Positions 5,570 to 7,077 of a stretch of DNA of 7,077 bases are shown piece after piece. Each line of letters opens with the position of its first letter. Position 1 is the stretch's first letter. This stretch comes from Methanomassiliicoccaceae archaeon (lineage in GTDB: Archaea > Thermoplasmatota > Thermoplasmata > Methanomassiliicoccales > Methanomethylophilaceae), in assembly GCA_009780795.1 (NCBI GenBank), contig WQZJ01000059.1, forward strand, positions 1 through 7,077, written 5' to 3'. The notes below the pieces were generated by a model, which was given only the letters and a program-made list of their open reading frames with translations, had not been told where the DNA came from and searched no databases. Made by a program: the position numbers and the translations under genes.

Positions 5570-5575
5570 ATCACC
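5570..5575 (-). promoter_or_regulatory. Ribosome binding site of L15e
   Basis: The minus strand reads GGTGAT 4 nt before ATG 5565 (context AAAGGTGATATCA). It decides between the extended start and the family-typical start at M17. Confidence 0.6.
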
Positions 5576-5650
5576 TTTCCGGATTCACCCTATACGGGCA
5601 CATCTCCGTTCGCAGCTTATTGTTGCGCAGCGACCGCATACTACTGACCT

Positions 5651-5659
5651 GTATATAAG
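5651..5659 (-). promoter_or_regulatory. TATA box of L15e
   Basis: The minus strand reads CTTATATAC, preceded by CTTAAAAG as a possible BRE. Transcription would start near 5625-5632, giving a leader of about 60-65 nt. Confidence 0.6.
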
Positions 5660-5818
5660 CTTTTAAGAGGACACGACGTGCTCATGCGTTTTTCACGGGT
5701 ACGGCATGAGGAAGTCCCGTATTCAGGACATCGTCATGAGAGTTCTGCGATGTGTTCGCGTCCAGTATCCTGCGACAATGACGGAGTATGTGCGCCGTGT
5801 GCTTGCATTGCCTGTTCT

Positions 5819-5829
5819 GTGATAATCAC
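5819..5829. promoter_or_regulatory. Palindrome upstream of the MtmB-like gene promoter
   Basis: gtgataatcac is a perfect odd-centred palindrome about 20 bp upstream of the TATA element at 5851. It is flanked by a direct repeat of ctgttc (5812-5817 and 5829-5834). The position fits a transcription factor site, but no second copy supports it. Confidence 0.3.
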
Positions 5830-5840
5830 TGTTCACATCT

Positions 5841-5890
5841 AAAAAGATAATTTTATATACTATTACATTAGGAGTGCGACCATTTATAAG
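5841..5890 (+). promoter_or_regulatory. Promoter of the MtmB-like gene, two candidate TATA boxes
   Basis: ttttatatac at 5851-5860, with purine-rich aaaaagataa before it as BRE, is the stronger candidate and predicts a leader of about 85-90 nt. A second candidate, tttataag at 5883-5890, predicts a leader of about 55 nt. Either way the leader is long and AT-rich, unlike the leaderless or short-leader genes elsewhere in the window. Confidence 0.5.
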
Positions 5891-5904
5891 AAATCATTTA
5901 ATAC

Positions 5905-5922
5905 TTTAACTAAAATGTTAAA
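5905..5922 (+). promoter_or_regulatory. Inverted repeat in the leader or start region of the MtmB-like gene
   Basis: tttaac (5905-5910) and gttaaa (5917-5922) are exact inverted repeats separated by taaaat. It lies near the start site predicted from the second TATA box, so it could be an operator; as RNA it would be a weak AU hairpin. Confidence 0.3.
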
Positions 5923-5967
5923 TATTGTCCGCCCAATGACCTAACGAGAACAACCGGGGAAGACACT

Positions 5968-7077
5968 ATGGCGGCACCAAAGGCGGTATCGATATTCGAG
6001 GCGCACGACAGGTTTCAGAACGGTGAGAAGGTGCGCGAGGATGTGTGGGACTACACCGTGATTCCGAGCAACGCGGCACTGCTCAAAGGGAAATACGAAC
6101 TGAACTTCGGCAAGAACATAATACCAGAGGACAGGGACACCGCCAACCGTCTGTTCTCCGCCGGTGTCGAGATGCTCGTCATATCCGGATTCTTCAACCC
6201 GGATGTCGGAAGGGTCATGCGCATAACGGAATCAGAGGTGTTCGAGGGACTCAAGAAGGCCACTCGAAGGCTGAGACTCGGCAGCGGGAGGGACGAGGTC
6301 ATATGCGCCCGTCGTATCGGGAACAGTGCCGCCGGGCCGATAATACAGGGAGGGCCCACCGGAACGTTGGTATCCGAGGATCTGTTCGTCAGCATGATGC
6401 AGGCGTATGCACAGGAGTCAATGGTCGACTCCCTGGCGAGCGGTGTGCCGGCGACGATAAACGGACATCCGCCCGCGGCGAACACCCCCTACGAGATAAA
6501 GGCCACGCTGGCCGAGATAAGGGGGCTGAGAGAGGGGATGACCAGGGCAAGGCGTCCGGGGATGGCGATAAAGGGGCCGGACACGCCCCTGTCCGCCGCC
6601 GGGCGGCTGGCATCGAGCCTGGATTCCGCATTTCTCAAGAACGATCTGCATCTGTGCTCTCAGCTCAACGAGCTGAAGATGGATATGACCGGTCTCAATC
6701 TCCTCGCCGGATGGGCCATCAACGGCGATACCGTGATGATAGAGCAGATGCCCATGTTCGGCGGCTTCTGCGGCGGTATCGAGGAAACTGCGATATGCGG
6801 TCTCGCGACCACGTTAGCGTCGGCCGCGATATTCGGTGCGGACATACATATGGACGGGGTGATACACATGAGGTTCGGTACAACCACATCCCGGGAGACG
6901 CTGCAGATATCGGCGCATGTGTCCGCTGCGATCGATGCGAACACCGACATACTTACTGCGAACCAATATTACACCGCCGGCGGCCCGTGCACGGAGATGT
7001 GCTTCCTGGAAACAGCGGCGCAGGCGATAACGGACACCGCGTCCGGAAGAGAATTACTTTCGGGAGTGGCGGCGTCG
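5968..7077 (+). CDS. MtmB-family methyltransferase with lysine at the pyrrolysine position, 3' end outside window
   Basis: 370 codons are present with no stop; full-length MtmB is 458 residues, so about 88 are missing. MtmB transfers the methyl group of monomethylamine to a corrinoid protein (MtmC) in the cytoplasm, feeding methanogenesis. Family matches run the whole length: IQGGPTG (117-123), RRPGMAIKGPDTPLS (195-209), SQLNELK (231-237), EQMPMFGG (259-266), GGIEET (269-274), TSRETL (307-312), NQYY (332-335) and GPCTEMC (339-345). Numbering coincides with recalled M. barkeri MtmB. There, residue 202 is pyrrolysine from in-frame UAG (GVOGPET); here codon 202 is AAG, Lys (6571-6573). Glu259 and Gln333, which surround pyrrolysine in the known structure, are kept; Glu205 is Asp and Glu229 is Leu. 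The start ATG 5968 agrees with the family N-terminus; a weak GGGGAAG precedes it. The substrate may differ from monomethylamine; inactivity or a lysine-based mechanism cannot be excluded. No gene symbol is given because the defining residue is absent. Confidence 0.9.
   Translation, partial: MAAPKAVSIFEAHDRFQNGEKVREDVWDYTVIPSNAALLKGKYELNFGKNIIPEDRDTANRLFSAGVEMLVISGFFNPDVGRVMRITESEVFEGLKKATRRLRLGSGRDEVICARRIGNSAAGPIIQGGPTGTLVSEDLFVSMMQAYAQESMVDSLASGVPATINGHPPAANTPYEIKATLAEIRGLREGMTRARRPGMAIKGPDTPLSAAGRLASSLDSAFLKNDLHLCSQLNELKMDMTGLNLLAGWAINGDTVMIEQMPMFGGFCGGIEETAICGLATTLASAAIFGADIHMDGVIHMRFGTTTSRETLQISAHVSAAIDANTDILTANQYYTAGGPCTEMCFLETAAQAITDTASGRELLSGVAAS

Larger units (their letters stand above)
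5566..5967. other. 402-bp divergent intergenic region between L15e and the MtmB-like gene
   Basis: The left part holds the L15e promoter and leader. The middle (about 5670-5840) is GC-richer with no recognisable gene. It has one hairpin (acatcg 5729-5734 with cgatgt 5748-5753) and an 11-bp palindrome, gtgataatcac (5819-5829). The right part (5840-5930) is very AT-rich and holds the promoter and leader of the MtmB-like gene. I see no tRNA. Confidence 0.55.

Noticed and set aside
5566..5574. GTG at 5574 as the L15e start
   Set aside because: It lies within the GGTGAT ribosome binding site of ATG 5565 and would add only three residues.
5729..5753. Hairpin acatcg/cgatgt as a small RNA or tRNA remnant
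   Set aside because: A single 6-bp stem with no cloverleaf, no conserved tRNA loops and no flanking promoter or T-run.
5706..5822. Plus-strand open frame of 38 codons starting ATGAGGAAG in the L15e/MtmB intergenic region
   Set aside because: It has no ribosome binding site or TATA box at a sensible distance, no recognisable similarity, and is short enough to arise by chance in a GC-richer stretch.
5915..5944. Nine-codon open frame (MLNIVRPMT) in the MtmB-like leader as a regulatory upstream peptide
   Set aside because: It has no ribosome binding site and no codon pattern that suggests attenuation; kept only as a side note to the leader finding.

Overview
The window most likely comes from a methanogenic archaeon, probably of the Methanomassiliicoccales (Thermoplasmatota). 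The evidence is an archaeal/eukaryotic-type ribosomal protein (L15e), a monomethylamine methyltransferase (MtmB) family gene, archaeal TATA-type promoters with T-run terminators, GGTGAT-type ribosome binding sites, and heavy use of ATA (Ile) and AGG/AGA (Arg) codons in a moderately GC-rich genome. The lineage is inferred from gene content, not from a marker tree.

Layout. Positions 1-1026 (minus) hold the N-terminal 342 residues of a secreted or surface-anchored RCC1-repeat protein, which runs off the left edge. A 227-bp regulatory gap follows. Positions 1254-3519 (minus) form a three-gene membrane operon, read from high to low coordinate: a TauE/SafE-type permease, a DUF1634-like small membrane protein (ATGA overlap) and an M50-type HELGH membrane metalloprotease. 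Divergent from it, across 78 bp, is a plus-strand ThiI-like THUMP protein (3598-4434) whose ATP-binding PP-loop is degenerate and whose catalytic domain is shortened. Convergent to that is a small YegP/DUF1508 protein (4478-4846, minus), then ribosomal protein L15e (4939-5565, minus). A 402-bp AT-rich intergenic region separates L15e from the last gene, an MtmB homologue (5968 to the right edge, plus), of which 370 codons are present.

The most notable observation is in the last gene. It aligns without gaps to my recollection of Methanosarcina barkeri MtmB, with identical residue numbers at several landmarks (202, 259, 333). The codon that is amber (UAG, pyrrolysine) at residue 202 in the classical enzyme is AAG (lysine) here. 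This looks like a non-pyrrolysine member of the MtmB family, possibly with a different substrate. The second notable gene is the ThiI-like protein, which keeps the RNA-binding front half but lacks the SGGxDS motif and the catalytic cysteine region. A third, weaker observation is that the DUF1634-like gene ends in TAG, and readthrough would reach a TGA that overlaps an in-frame ATG of the downstream protease.

How the genes may work together: the permease, DUF1634-like protein and protease are probably co-transcribed, but only the first two are a recognised pair. The permease operon and the ThiI-like gene appear to use mirror-image promoters giving leaderless messages. The other genes seem to be independent transcription units. 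I see no mobile element, CRISPR array, tRNA or rRNA gene.
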